Assembly (NCBI GenBank): GCA_009760855.2
Contig: WPIO01000053.1
Location: 862,001-926,000 of the forward strand
Source: Cristatella mucedo
Lineage: Eukaryota > Bryozoa > Phylactolaemata > Cristatellidae
Length of the DNA: 64,000 nt
Reading direction: 5' to 3'
The translations under genes were made by a program, and so were the position numbers. A model generated the notes under the pieces. That model was not told the DNA's origin and searched no databases. It worked only from the letters and a program-made list of their open reading frames with translations. The first letter of the stretch is position 1, and every line of letters starts with the position of its first letter. Below, one piece after another: positions 1 to 11,094 of this stretch.

Positions 1-1371
1 CAACACGTTAATCATAGCACCCACGTTGGTGGCCACATTCGAGATCTTGTGATCACTAAGGATGTCCTCCCCACTGACCTTGTGGTGTGCACACTGACCC
101 TCTCAGATTATTGTTCGGTCTAGTTTACTGTTCCTGCTCCCTCGTACGCACAGGGCAATGTCGAATTTGCCAAACGACATAACTTACAAAGCATTGACGT
201 GGACAAGTTTTTGAAATCTGTGATGCAGGTCTTCTTGATCTGCATTCAGACTTGACCGGCAGCCTCGATACCCTCACTGATGCGATGAACATGACACTCA
301 GGAGTGCTCTTGACAAGCATGCTCCCGTTCGCTCTATCCGTGTTCAAAGTCGTGGAGATTCCTTTAAATTTACAAAAAACTCCTTAAGGTGCGCTGGGTT
401 GAGAGCAGGCTAGAACGTCGTTTCAAGAAATCGGGGTCTGAGGCAGATCTAGTCAATTTTATAGACTTCCTTCGAGTTTACACGCGAAAGCCTAAAAAAA
501 ACCAGGACTTCTTTTTTCATGAGAAAGCTGAATTCCTGCCAGTCAGACACTAAACATATTTATAAGACAGTAAACCATTTACTGGCCAATGCTATGAGGT
601 CTGACTCCCCAGATATTAAGGGCTCAGCCGAAAAGTCTTCAGTCTTCTTTACTGAAAAAGTTGTGCACATTCGTGCCTCTATTAAGCCCCCTCCGACCAA
701 AACAATCGCCGTTCCTCAACCTGTGACCTTCCTTAAAAGGTTCTCCGACGTTTCTGCAAGCGATGTGGCTGCCTTAATAAGGTCTTGCAAAAAGAGCTCG
801 TCTCTTGAAGACCCTATACCTTCATCTCTGTGGTCTTCACTAGCAGATCAACTTAGCCCTGCCATAACCAAGATTTTTAATGCTTCTTTGGGAAGAGGGG
901 TCGTCCCCAAGTCCTTCAAATCGGCAATCGTTAGACCTATTCTTAAAAAGCATGGATTAGTCACAAAGGTCCTAGCAAACTATCGCCCAGTTTCTCTTCT
1001 TCCGTTCTTATGAAAGATTCTTGAAAAAATTGTTGCTAAGCAGCTGGTTGAACATATTGAAAATAATGGAATTTCAGAAACATTTTAATCAGGGTTAAAG
1101 AGGCAGCACTCTACTGAAACTGCTCTCCTCCGTGTTAACAATGACATTCTACGTGGCAACGACGACGGGAGTGTCACTGCCCTAGCTCTAACCACATTTG
1201 CATGCTGAGCCTGTGCATGTCACTCCTAACCATTTTATTCATTTTGTTTGTTTTTCGAGCATGATTTTACTTAACATTCAATTATATGTCGCTTTGCAGC
1301 AAATTTAAAGCGCCTAGAAAAAGATTAAGTTCTCTGAGGGCGCTTTATCAAGTGCATTATTATTATCATTG
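1..1371 (+). mobile_element. LINE-A-like retrotransposon, internally deleted
   Basis: Non-LTR retrotransposon remnant running in from the left edge. The open stretch at 519-1013 reads as the start of a reverse transcriptase. It has the linker before the fingers ('SSVFFTEKVVHIRASI'), then 'SAIVRPILKK' and 'NYRPVSLLPFL', as in CR1/Rex/Jockey-type elements. A stop follows at 1011-1013, and the reading continues in pieces to about 1190. At about 1190 the coding part is joined directly to the 3' UTR ('accacatttgcatgctga'), so the palm with the YADD site and the C-terminal domain are missing. The copy ends with the LINE-A 3' hairpin (about 1308-1346) and a short (TTA)n tail. The RT part also resembles the LINE-B copy at 47.9-48.5 kb, so a chimera of two families is possible. 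Not functional. Confidence 0.85.
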
Positions 1372-2067
1372 GCACGAGGCAGCTCTTTTGCAGTGTTTTC
1401 GACGTCCAAGGTTATAAGGAGGTGGAGAAACGTGAAAACTCGATGACACTCGGACACCGGATTACCACTTAGTGGACTGCAGGATATCTTTAAAAAAGCC
1501 GATTCCTTGATAATTTCATAAAGATATGGCTTGGGAGTTAAGTGCATACTTGGAATCAGTGGACTTCATAAAGAAATTATAAGGAGAGATTTGAATGTAT
1601 CCGTTTTGTATAGAAAAAAAATGGGTACATTTCAAATGACTCATCATTCTCCTATCACAGCTGAACCTTTTCTTGTAAAGTGATGGCGATTTTCCTTATT
1701 TATAAGGAATTTTAGCACTTTCTAAATATCCGTTACTACCGAGGAAGAACTGCGTTTCATTGTTCATGGGGAACCGTATTTCTCGTAATCTGCTGAATAG
1801 TTCGTATGGAAATTGAGCCAGATTGATGTCGCATTCTTTATTGAGACCGTAATTCTCGATCTTTACTCTTTGATCTTTAACCTGCGCTCGTGAGTGCAGG
1901 TGTCTTCTGCAGCCTGCTCGCTGCTCTTTGAGGAAGGAGCGTCAGTTTATCCTTCACCTTCAGCTTGGCTGCTTAAATGTCGCTCTCGTCTGCGACGAAT
2001 AGGACTCGTTGCGTGAGCAATGGTTGAGCTGAATCACTCTTAGTTCGGTTCATAAAACTATCGAGGG
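1372..2067. other. No recognised feature
   Basis: About 700 bases of mixed composition between a LINE tail and a palindrome. I see no convincing coding exon, repeat family or RNA gene on either strand. Confidence 0.5.
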
Positions 2068-2101
2068 CTTGCACACTTCCTTGCGCAAGGAAGTGTGCAA
2101 G
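2068..2101. repeat. 34-bp perfect palindrome
   Basis: The half-site cttgcacacttccttgc is followed immediately by its exact reverse complement with no spacer. The sequence can form a 17-bp stem cruciform or act as a symmetric binding site. It lies about 140 bases upstream of the TATA/initiator pair of the small-peptide candidate. Whether it regulates that gene is inference. Confidence 0.9.
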
Positions 2102-2207
2102 ACGAGCATCGGACCAATGGTAGGGCAGAAGCTGCTTCCCCAATATGGTAACATTGGTTTCTAAGAAAATCCCACCAAATGCTTCTAGGAATGACAGGCG
2201 ATCGCTG

Positions 2208-2246
2208 TATATAACTAAAGTGGTCTTGGCTTCTGAGTCAGTCAGT
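2208..2246 (+). promoter_or_regulatory. Candidate core promoter: TATA box plus initiator
   Basis: A tatataa box at 2208-2214 is followed by overlapping TCAGT initiators at 2238-2242 and 2242-2246. If the A at 2240 is +1, the TATA box begins at -32, which is the canonical metazoan spacing. The next ATG on the strand is at 2269 in a good context (caacATGG). That leaves a 29-base leader. Confidence 0.55.
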
Positions 2247-2268
2247 ACAGACGTTCGACGAAAGCAAC

Positions 2269-2488
2269 ATGGCTGGCTGCTATGTTGCTGCATACACAGT
2301 GCTTTCACTAATAGGCATTGTGGTTTTTGCTGCAGGCAACAGCATTGAAGGAACAGACGAGGAAAGCGAAGCCATCTCGGCTGAATGGCAGGATTCAGAA
2401 AGCGACCCAAATGAAAATGAGTTGATAATTACTAAAAGGAGTAAGTTAGATAACTTTCATATACTGAATGCTTGGCTAATGTGCTCAG
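2269..2488 (+). CDS. Candidate first exon of a small secreted peptide precursor
   Basis: No family is recognised. The reading starts at the first ATG after the candidate promoter and gives 73 codons. Residues 1-23 (MAGCYVAAYTVLSLIGIVVF...) look like a signal peptide: a short N-terminus, a hydrophobic core and small residues before the likely cut. Then comes an acidic, Glu/Asp/Ser-rich stretch of about 30 residues. It ends in a dibasic Lys-Arg at about residues 56-57 and is followed by a less charged segment with one Cys. The exon closes at a strong donor (tcaG|GTAAGC at 2489) in phase 1. Without splicing the frame runs only to a stop at 2506-2508. The layout of signal, acidic propeptide, dibasic site and mature segment fits secreted peptide precursors such as neuropeptides or other processed peptides. 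The next exon is not established, so the product stays unknown. Confidence 0.45.
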
Positions 2489-3199
2489 GTAAGCCTCAGC
2501 TGCAGTAAAAAAAACCGGGCGGTGTCCTTCAGACAGATCGCTGTCTATCGCACTCCTTGGGCGGGCAGAAGTAACGATTGCTTCGGGACTAGGCCTGTGT
2601 AGTCTGCAAACAAAGTATATTCCAGGGAGAAACCTTAACTGCCGGAAGGTTTTTGCAAGATTTTACAGCTTCTGATGGAATTTTGCTAGTGTGATAGTTA
2701 ACGGGCAATTCTTTCATTCGCTTTATGAGAGTGGTATTTCTGTAATTTCGTATAGCAACGCATAGCGACTAGTCTGCTTACTGCAATCGGTTCGATTGTC
2801 CGGAAGGCTTCTTCCAGAAGCTCGCTGTTAATTAATGATCGCCTTTCTTTGAAACGATATAGATTGTTTCCCTGGATTTTGCAAGCCGAACGGAGTCCGG
2901 TGCGGTGGCTTTTTGATTTCAGCTGATTGCGGTCCGGGTCGTTACTGCTGCGGTATAATTCCTCGTGGTTAATGCTTGACAGGTAAGTATGCCTTAAGCG
3001 GCTCATTGCTAGCGATTAGTTAGTAGAGCTGCATCAGCCTAATCTTTGAACGACTGTGTTGCTAGCTGAAAAAATAAAACCAAATAACTAAATTAATTAT
3101 GACAAAGTGGATGAAATAATCTTAGCGGGATTTTTAGGAGCGTAGATGTCGGCAGGAAATCCTGATCCGTGAGCCTCTCAACTGAACCACTCGCTGGTC
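2489..3199. other. Probable intron or intergenic; nothing else recognised
   Basis: If the exon ending at 2488 is real, this begins its first intron. A possible acceptor (attttacag) lies at about 2667, but the exon behind it would be very short, so I do not call it. The minus-strand open frame at 2698-3006 has no recognisable domain. Confidence 0.35.
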
Positions 3200-3360
3200 C
3201 CTCTGTGACCTACTTCAGGTTAAGCGGGTGCTTCTGTGACCTACTGTGGGTTAAGCGAGTGCCTCTGTGACCTACACCAGGTTAAGCGGGTGCCTTTGTG
3301 ACCTACTGTGTGGTAAGCGGGTGCCTCTGTGACCTACTTCAGGTTAGGCAGGCGGCTCGG
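3200..3360. repeat. 31-bp tandem repeat, about 5 copies
   Basis: The unit begins 'cctctgtgacctac' and ends 'ggttaagcgggtg'. Five imperfect copies run head to tail, the last with a diverged end. The changes are mostly substitutions, so the period is well kept. Confidence 0.85.
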
Positions 3361-3699
3361 TGACGGCCTTTAGGTTCTTCACTTTTTACAGTTTAAATCT
3401 GCCCGTAGCCAACGACATTACAAAGGATTCAGCCGCTATGACAGCCTGTCCCAACTTCCCCGTTAAGCCTTTGCCCAACCTTCCCCCCTGCCGACTGACC
3501 CCCCCCCGAAAACCACCTCGGCCTGGGTTTGCTTTCTGATCGCAAGCAGGTCAAGGACGACTTTAAAGTCCAACCATTTACTGCCAGCATGCACTGCATT
3601 CCTTTTTCTGTCCTCCGTCACGTCTGAACCACAGGCTCATCATGCTTTCAATCAGCAATTACCCAGCGCCTGCATCCATCTCGGCATCCGGGTATCACT
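3361..3699. other. No recognised feature
   Basis: Pyrimidine-rich on the + strand (several C runs near 3500). No coding exon or known repeat is seen. Confidence 0.5.
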
Positions 3700-4632
3700 C
3701 CCTCTGCTCGGCAATGGCATAGGTGCCATCTATGTCTAAGAGAAACTCCAGAGTACTAATGCGAACAAAAAATGATCTGTTGAGAAACCACTTAAGCAAG
3801 GTTACCTTAAGGATCCTAGATTGTCTGCTTCCCATCACAATGTATATTCTCTCTCGCTGATCTGATTGCGAAGCACAATCTAGAGATTAATTTCTGAGCT
3901 TATGACCCACAGCTGTACTCGTGTTTTGACCTCACCCAGCCTTCCGGCAGGTCAGTTCTCTCAAGTACCTTGCTGCATGCATTTCTGACGTCTGCCCAAT
4001 AATGGCGGCAAACTTTCTTAAATTGAATGAGATACAAACTAATTAACTAGTGAGCGGCAAACCACCACTCAAAATCCAAGCTGTGACCATACCTCCTGCA
4101 GCATCTGCATGAAATCGATGTGTCCTGGTCCGCAGTGACCTTTCAATAGGTGACCACGTTAGGTCCACAGTAAAATCCTCCTACTTTTAACTACGTGAAG
4201 TTGCAAGAACTCGGGCCTGCTTAGACAGGCATACTGCAAATAAGTTGGTCCGTACAGTTTTCACGTTTCGACGCCTGCAGCTCACCACTTGTTGGTCTAC
4301 CGGCTGTGGAATCAGGCGCATACAGTTGTTGCAAAATTCTGCGGCAAGGCTTGTCTGTTATGAGCATTGCATTCACCAAGTCACACTACTTCTCACAGAC
4401 CTGCACAGACTTCCAGCCAGCACCGTATCAAAATCAAGATTCCTTCACTCAGTTTTAGGTTCTTTTATTTTCTGACTCCCGCCGACCGATCAAAACGTCT
4501 CCCAAACCGGCCTAGGTATCGTACCACCCACTTTTTTGGCTGCAATTACTTATCAATTGTAAAGTGCATAGAAAAAGATGGCCTTATCTGAGGGCGCTAT
4601 ATAAAATGTATTATTATTATAACTATTATTAG
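3700..4632 (+). mobile_element. LINE-A, heavily decayed 3' half
   Basis: Stretches match the better LINE-A copy at 42.2-43.2 kb in the same order. They are the region before the RT palm (about 3740), the palm region near 3860-3950 with the YADD codons destroyed, the C-terminal 'QNSAARLVC' block near 4325-4360, and the 3' hairpin with (ATT)n at 4560-4630. Many frameshifts and stops. One of the oldest copies here. Confidence 0.7.
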
Positions 4633-4679
4633 TGGTATTCTTATTAACTCTGCCTCGCACCAACTACACGTTCCGGAGA

Positions 4680-5115
4680 GGCTATGCTTTAATTTCTCGT
4701 AACTCACTCCCGATAAACGCAATGGCATCTCTTGACTTGATGTCGTATAAAAAGAAGCTGAACACGCTTCCGTGTATCACTGAATTTAGAGGGTGCATGT
4801 GATTCGTCAATCACGTGCTTATGGGTGCTGAAGCTGTGCATACTGCCGCTAATCTCCTTCTGCCGACGGTAGCAAATCTTTTACAGCCATTCTGAGCTGC
4901 TACTTCCATGCTACTGACTACATCAACTGGTCTCCTGACTCTGCTATGTTTCCTACTTTCTTTTTGTTGCAAGAGATGAAGTCTGCTGGCTACCGAATGC
5001 GTACCGAGAGCCGCTTAGGCTGTGAGTGTGATATACAAAACTCTCCTGCGTAACACTCACATAGTCTTTGTGGCTATGTCTACTTACAGATGGAGATGCA
5101 TCTCATTACATTAAA
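4680..5115 (+). mobile_element. LINE-B 3' end fragment
   Basis: The clear part is 4890-5115. It encodes the LINE-B C-terminus ('GYRMRTESRLGCE'), then the stop and the 3' UTR ('aaaactctcctgcgtaac'), ending in an ATTAC-type tail (cattacatta). The part before 4890 is a decayed LINE C-terminal region. Same family as 9395-9760, 16380-16615 and 46861-48620. Confidence 0.75.
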
Positions 5116-5814
5116 CTGACTATATTTGCATACTGACCATGTGCATATAAACTCTAACCATATTATGCTTGTTGACATGGACCATGTTAACATTAAACGT
5201 GAGCTCATGTTTCCTTTGAGGCATATTCAAAGTGTCTTGAATGAGATTAGGTTCTCCGATGGCACGATACAACATATCTTTTGTTACAATGCTATCTTAC
5301 TTGCAAGGCTTACTATTTTCATTTATCCGTTTGTCATGAAGGAGAAGACTTATTTTGCACGTCTCGACCGCATAAAGTACGTCGAAAATCTCATTCGCTA
5401 TAAGACTAAGGATTAAGAGTTTAGCGTGTCCTCAGATTGTCTTGGCAGCCTGAATATGGTGGAGATGGCTGTCGTTAAAGAATATATATAGGATGCAGTC
5501 TGAGGAAAAATCTCCAGGGTGGTATCACCTCGTAATGAAAAGCTATGCTATCATTAGATAAACATAATTCTCCCAAGTTTCACGTCTTTAAGAAAACTCG
5601 TGTAAGCTTTTCTCGTTTCTTCTCTCAAGAAAACCTGCGATCCTGAGTTTACGTGAGTCTACAGACATTGCATGATATTTTTGTAAATAATTGTCAAGTA
5701 GGGTTTCGTGCAATACACGGGGCACAGTGTAATTGCTCGGTGCGTCCTCAATCGGTGACAGCTTCAAATAACTGCTCACCATTCGCAGACTAGAGGCGGA
5801 GCGTTAGATGAGGC
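5116..5814. other. AT-rich stretch, short LINE-A 3' UTR trace
   Basis: Bases about 5120-5190 echo the LINE-A 3' UTR ('gcatactgaccatgtgcat', 'taaccatattat'). The rest is unrecognised. The open frame at 5126-5416 begins inside this trace and shows no domain, so I do not call it a gene. Confidence 0.4.
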
Positions 5815-5985
5815 TTATAAAAGTGAGAAAAATTTGTGATACCCTTGGAGTCCACAAAATTAGCATTCTTTATTAAAAACTAAGTTTTCATGGAAGTATT
5901 AGGATTGGGATATTTCTTACCGTACATTGTAAAAAGATTTCCGTGCCATTAATTAGTCTATTATAAATTTTCATCATATTAAATA

Positions 5986-7085
5986 CTAACTATATGAATA
6001 ATGCGTTAAATTTTACACCTAATATTTGATGTATAGACAGATATTCAAGTTCTAATCCTCAATTAACGTATTTAAAAATAATTTCCGAGATTCCTTCCAT
6101 AATTTTTTCTTAAAAGAAGTCTCAGAAATACCTAGCGACTCCTATCAATTGCTTCGATTTCAGTTTACTGACTGCCTTTTATAAGAGATCCCCGAAGGTG
6201 ATTCTATTGAGTCTCGCACTGACTGGGTCTTTTTTTAACTGGCTAAAGTAACAAACGATCACATTTAATTTTTGAGCTCACTTTGAATGGAACCGAAAAA
6301 GCCCGGAGAATCAAGTTCCTTACACGAACGCTTGCGATTTAGTCGACCTACCGAATGTTACAGAAATTTCCGTTGCTACGAAATATCTCGACTCTCATTT
6401 TGGGCACCTGCGATCGCCGCCGCAAGTAAAACGACTGTTTATAGTGTACAGGTTAAATTTCCCTGTTGCGGTTGCCTTGGATAATTAGCAGCTGTAGGCC
6501 TTCATTAAGTTAGCCTTTTGGCACAACACAACTACTGAGATGATCTTCGTACTTAGTGAGATGGTATGAACCCCATTGGCCATGAATCATCCTTAGCAGC
6601 CATGATATTGAATCACATCATGCATCTCTCTAACTATCGGCCATGCGTAAGGCTTCTATTGCGTATCACTTTGCAGCAAATGTAAAGCGCCTAGAAAGAG
6701 ACTAAGTTCTCTGAGGGCGCTTTATCAAGTGCAATATTATTATTATTATTATTATTAATTTATGTACTCTCGTTAGACTGCGCTTTTCATCACGTTAGCT
6801 GCTTGCCTTGACCTTGATACTTGCATTTCCATGTAACCCCGAGAATGCTTCGAAATTTGATGTACACGGTTTCTAACGCGAGTTATATGCTCACTACGGT
6901 TCATCATGGTTAGCAGAAGAAATATGTTTTAATGCTTGCAGCTGAACAAGAAACGAGCACGCTACAACTGGTGCGGTTCATTTGTACTAAAGTCTACATC
7001 TAAGATGAACACAACGGACTTTGAGAATTTCTCCAAGGCTAAAGACGAATTGATTCGCGTATACTGAGTGTGATTTAAATAAATT
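5986..7085. other. Insertion in the left arm, with a LINE-A 3' tail
   Basis: This 1.1 kb interrupts sequence that is continuous in the right arm near 23080. It is AT-rich. At about 6655-6765 it carries a LINE-A 3' end (hairpin plus (ATT)n) on the + strand. The open frame at 6287-6484 is not recognised. Confidence 0.6.
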
Positions 7086-7959
7086 GTTCGATGTCGTTTT
7101 AACGTTGCTTTGATGATGCAGTTTAAAAATAAACTGCATTCAAATGCGAAGAAGCTACTATTTCTCATTTTGAATTGTTTTTTGAAATCACCCGTGTTTT
7201 AGTAAATGCATGCTAGACATCTATTGACTTTGAATATCTTGAGCAGGCGTCTATCCTAAACAAGTGATACCAATTGAAAGGTCCATTCTGAATCCGTCAG
7301 ACTTCTAAATAAGGTAGATGATGGTATATTATCAATAATATGTCTCTTTACAGTTACACCAGAGCTCCAAATGTCAATCTAAGGGCTTATAGCATGTCGC
7401 CGCTAGAGAATAAATTACTGAGGATTAAACGAATTCAATTTATTAGGCTTAGACATGCATGCAAACGAAACTTCTGGCACGATTAAGGGAGCGCTCAGAA
7501 ACAAACATGGAAATATTCATACGTGTCAGTGCTTAGGCACACTGTTCGTTGCCAGATTTAAAGAACTCGTCGCATTCCAGTCAAGCCACTCGTGTGAGAT
7601 ACATCGTCTCTTTCTGTGTGGGCCTCGTTCGCTCGCTGGGGGCCCCATGATTGATTTTGGGATAGTTCCGGTGATGAATAGTGTCAAGCGCTGGTAAAAG
7701 GTGCACACGAGCAGAGACTTTACCTTTATCTTCATTAATGAGAAGGACGCTGTTCCTTTACAGCACGTTCTGAATTCCATGCAGTGATAGGCTCTAAAAA
7801 GCTGCCTGGAGCTTACTTGCGAGCATTGAAGTTTCGCTGAAGAAGTAGGTCAATAAAAGATTGAAGATAAAGCAGATTTACCAGCCTCATTTATGCTATT
7901 TATATTTATATGCCTATACTATGCATACTTATCAACCTCACAACACGGGTCGTGAGGAG

Positions 7960-8105
7960 CGAACAGCTTACACTTGGGCTAAGACCCAGAGCATTGCTAT
8001 CACCACCGCTTGCATTTGGAAATAAAGAATTGCCTACTGCAGTATTCAAACCCACGATGTCAGTTATGAAGAGCGAGCACCTTACCTCCTGGGCTATCAC
8101 GGAAT
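7960..8105 (-). mobile_element. SINE-1 (tRNA-derived)
   Basis: Reverse complement of the copy at 22060-22205, as expected from the inverted duplication. On the minus strand it has a tRNA-like head ('aggaggtaaggtgctcgctc'), a B-box-like block ('gggttcgaatactgc') and the body 'gcaagcggtggtgatag'. A partial second head-like segment follows at about 7925-7960. Confidence 0.75.
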
Positions 8106-8389
8106 TTGGTACTGTGACTTTTAGTTCACGTGTAAGGAATACTAACGTCTCGAGACTGAAGTAAAGTTAACTACCCTGTCGACCTCTTGCGTAGCCTGCT
8201 TAATAAGTGGCCGATCTTGGCCTTTATGAAGGATTCAGGAACAGGATCTGAGTCTAAAAAAATTCCCGTATTTGCTATTTCTGATATGAAAGACAGCAGA
8301 AAGTCACCGGAATGCCTCTCGGAAAGAGAGCTGCATGTCAGGTGGATCAGGCGGGTTCTCCAGGTCTCCTTAACCTATGAGATCGATTA

Positions 8390-8640
8390 CAAGATACAGT
8401 CGTTACTGGCTAGCTGGAAGATTGTTTACTATACCTCGTACAAATCTCGAATCCTTTTTATATCACGCTTTTAGTGGGTATGCTCCCAAAGCCCGGAACT
8501 CACTTCCGACTTGCGTTACGACCAATCTCGACTGACTTGCCCACAAGAAAAAAAAAGGAAAAACACGTCTATGTAGGATAGCATTTATTGGGTCCCGGGA
8601 TTCGTCCTTTATGTGCTTATGTATGCTGGAAATGGGATTG
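8390..8640 (+). mobile_element. LINE-A fragment, mirrored in the right arm
   Basis: C-terminal LINE-A sequence ('gctcccaaagcccggaactc') up to the start of the 3' UTR. It is the inverted counterpart of 21540-21770. It is cut off at about 8640, where the left-arm insertion begins. Confidence 0.7.
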
Positions 8641-8649
8641 CATGCAAAC

Positions 8650-9365
8650 ATTGTGTACCACGTCTAAGTTGGTCTATGCATTCGTGACATCCCGTCTGGA
8701 CATCTATAACTCACTTCTTGCCGGCCTACCGCCATGTGCAACCAGGTGCTAACAGCTGGTGCACAAATCTGCAGGTAGGCTTGTCTGCCGTGAGCACCAA
8801 TGTTGCCACCTCACACCACTTCTCGCCAACCTGCACTGGCCTCCAGTCAAGCAACGGATTGACTTCAAGGTTTTGGGTCTCTCTTTTAGGTCACTTTATC
8901 CTTTGAATCCAGCTTACCTATTAGATCTACTTCCCCAACCAGGCCAAGCATCGCTTTTCCAAATCCAACAGTTTACCAATACCTCGTACAAGTCTCAAAC
9001 TCTCGGAGACCGTGCATTTAGTTCGTATGCTCCCAAAGCCTGGAACTCCCTCCCGAATTGCTTCAGAACATCTTCTGACTTGACCACATTAAAAAAAACA
9101 CTATTTAGGACAGCATTTAGTGGGTTCCCATGATTTGTACTTCATGTGCTTATGCGTGCTGAGACTGTGCATGCTGCCACTAACCACATTTGCATGCTGA
9201 CCCTTGCATGTCACCCCTAACCATGTTATTTATGTTCTTTATCAAGCATGATATTACTCACCATTCAATCGCGCTTCCCTTTGCAGCAAATGTAAAGCGC
9301 CTAGAGAGAGATTAAGTTCTTTGAGGGTGTTTTATCAAGTGCATTGTTATTATTTGTTATTATAT
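8650..9365 (+). mobile_element. LINE-A, 5'-truncated 3' end
   Basis: Begins in the RT C-terminal domain ('VGLCIRDIPSG'-like reading, frameshifted) and continues in frame at 8759-9133 with 'LDLLPQPGQ', '[18 protein letters not shown]' type motifs. The 3' UTR, the hairpin (about 9291-9333) and a short ATT tail follow. A typical 5'-truncated, inactive LINE. Confidence 0.85.
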
Positions 9366-9394
9366 CATCCCTAGCCGTGGTATTCTTGTTGTTT

Positions 9395-9760
9395 ATTGAG
9401 CATAATGTAATGTAATGTATCTCCGTCAGTAACTTCACAAAGTCATAAAGACCACGTGGGTGTTACGCAGGAGAGTTTTGCATAGCGCGCTCACAGCCTA
9501 AGCGGCTTTCGGTACGCATTCGGTAGCCAACAGACTTCGTCTCACGCAGCAGAGAGAAAGTGGGAAGCATAGCAGAGTCAGGAGAGCAGTTGAGGCAGTG
9601 AGTAGCATTGAAGTAGCAGTTCAGGACCGCTGAAAAAGATGCCCCATAGTCGGCAGTTGGAGAGTAGTTGTTAACCATTCGATCGTACTTCCTTGGCAGC
9701 AAATGTAAAGTGCACGGAGAGCGAGCGAGTTTTCTGAGGCAGCTACATCAAAAGCGTTAC
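9395..9760 (-). mobile_element. LINE-B 3' end fragment
   Basis: On the minus strand the last about 80 residues of LINE-B ('MLPTFSLLRETKSVGYRMR...') end at 9463. The 3' UTR and an ATTAC-type tail (taatgtaatgtaatg) follow at 9405-9420. 5'-truncated. Confidence 0.85.
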
Positions 9761-10471
9761 AGTTATTCTGAATGCGTCATGGCCGCTGTTGAACGCCTTC
9801 GCCCCTTCGCTGCTGCTGTCTCGTCTACGTTATGGACGCGGACTTGATACGCCAAGGTCAAGGTGAGAGCTCTTCTTTGCTGCACTGCACTTCCTGCTAC
9901 TGTTGGCAATACGTGCATGCTGCGGGGCACTGCGAGTGGCACCTGCGAGTAGCTTTCCGCGCCACAAGGTTTTGGCGTCATCGGTATTCGTCGAGCATCG
10001 ACTGAGACTAGCGCCGCTAGGGGGCGCTTCGTTTTTGGCCTAATTCTGACCGGACGGGGAAGCTGGACGCCAAGCTTGTAACTATAGCGAGTTAAAGCCT
10101 AGCGGAACGCAACGCGTGGGTGCACTGCGTGCCCACTCCAAACCGCATCGCAGCAGAGCCTTCTCATAGACAGCAGACGTCGCCGTCGACCCTTCGTGCA
10201 CTGACGTTGTACAGGGTCAGCTTGCGAAATTGGCGCCGCTGAGGCAGCTGACGCGGCTCAGCCGCATTAATCGATAGATAGCGATCGCTCAGCCGCCGCC
10301 GTTGCAATCTTAAGCCTTGGCGTACGTCTGAGGTCCGTTTGATGGATTTTCGCTCCCGTCGCTGCTTCTGGAAAAGCTCCGGCATTCGAGCTCCCATCGC
10401 CGCACTGACGGTAAGCTTTTTGCAGCCCTCGGCCGTCGGCGTCCGTTTGTTTAATTAACCCTGTAGAAAGC
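9761..10471. other. GC-rich, CpG-rich stretch
   Basis: Rich in GC and CpG compared with its surroundings. It precedes the alanine-rich candidate exon. It could hold a promoter, but no TATA/initiator pair is seen. Open frames on the minus strand here look like composition effects. Confidence 0.4.
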
Positions 10472-10658
10472 ATGTGCTTCCGCCTCAGAGCAGCAGCCGC
10501 CGCCGCCGCCGCCGCCGCCGCCTTCGCAGTCTTTTCTTTGGTGGCAGCCACGACTTCCGCTGGAGCTAGCAATGACGAAGAAGTGGAGGCTGTAAGATTC
10601 TTAAAGCTAAATCAAGATGGCGGAGGTCCGACCAACGATTTTAGAGCGAGCGAAGCGA
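10472..10658 (+). CDS. Weak candidate first exon, signal-peptide-like, poly-alanine
   Basis: From ATG 10472 the frame gives MCFRLR, an uninterrupted run of 11 alanines (GCN codons, the core a GCC repeat), then a hydrophobic segment ending 'VAATTSAGAS', then an acidic turn. This looks like a signal peptide. Two donors follow in frame: GTAAGA at 10592 and a perfect GTAAGT at 10659. The open frame continues to 11182 but runs into a minus-strand LINE-A tail from 11095, so only the first part could be exon. The run of alanines may simply be an expanded (CCG)n repeat in a CpG-rich stretch. No family recognised. Confidence 0.25.
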
Positions 10659-11094
10659 GTAAGTACACCTTGAGCGGGAAATTCGTCTGCGTCTACAGCA
10701 CCAGCGGTCGCCTCCGGCTCGCGTTAACTGTAGAATTTACTTCAGCCGTCCTTCGAGCACCCGAAGACGCTCTCGCGCCCCTTGGGAATAATGGCTCTCT
10801 CGCTCGCTTGTGGTTAGCGGCCACGTTACCTCCTGTTTACTCCGGTAGATCTATGTCGGTGCTTGTTGGCGAGTTTTACTTCTCGCGAAAGTCGGGAGCT
10901 CGACTTCCCTGGCTTCTCAGAATTGGCCTGTGGCAACCCCATTACAACCGAGTGATTGCAGCGATTGGCGGATCGCCGTTAGGAAAGCGTCCAGCAGAGC
11001 GACTTCAGCTGAAGTCGCTCTGTCATTCAGCCAATCATTCGCCGGCGCCAGCGAATGCTCATAAAAGCGGTAGGAGCGCGCCGACCTTAGCAGC
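10659..11094. other. GC-rich stretch with a 28-bp perfect palindrome
   Basis: No coding exon supported. At 10995-11022 the half-site cagagcgacttcag is followed at once by its exact reverse complement. Confidence 0.7.

Noticed and set aside
5126-5416. A 96-codon gene
   Set aside because: It begins in LINE-A 3' UTR-like sequence and has no domain or splice context.
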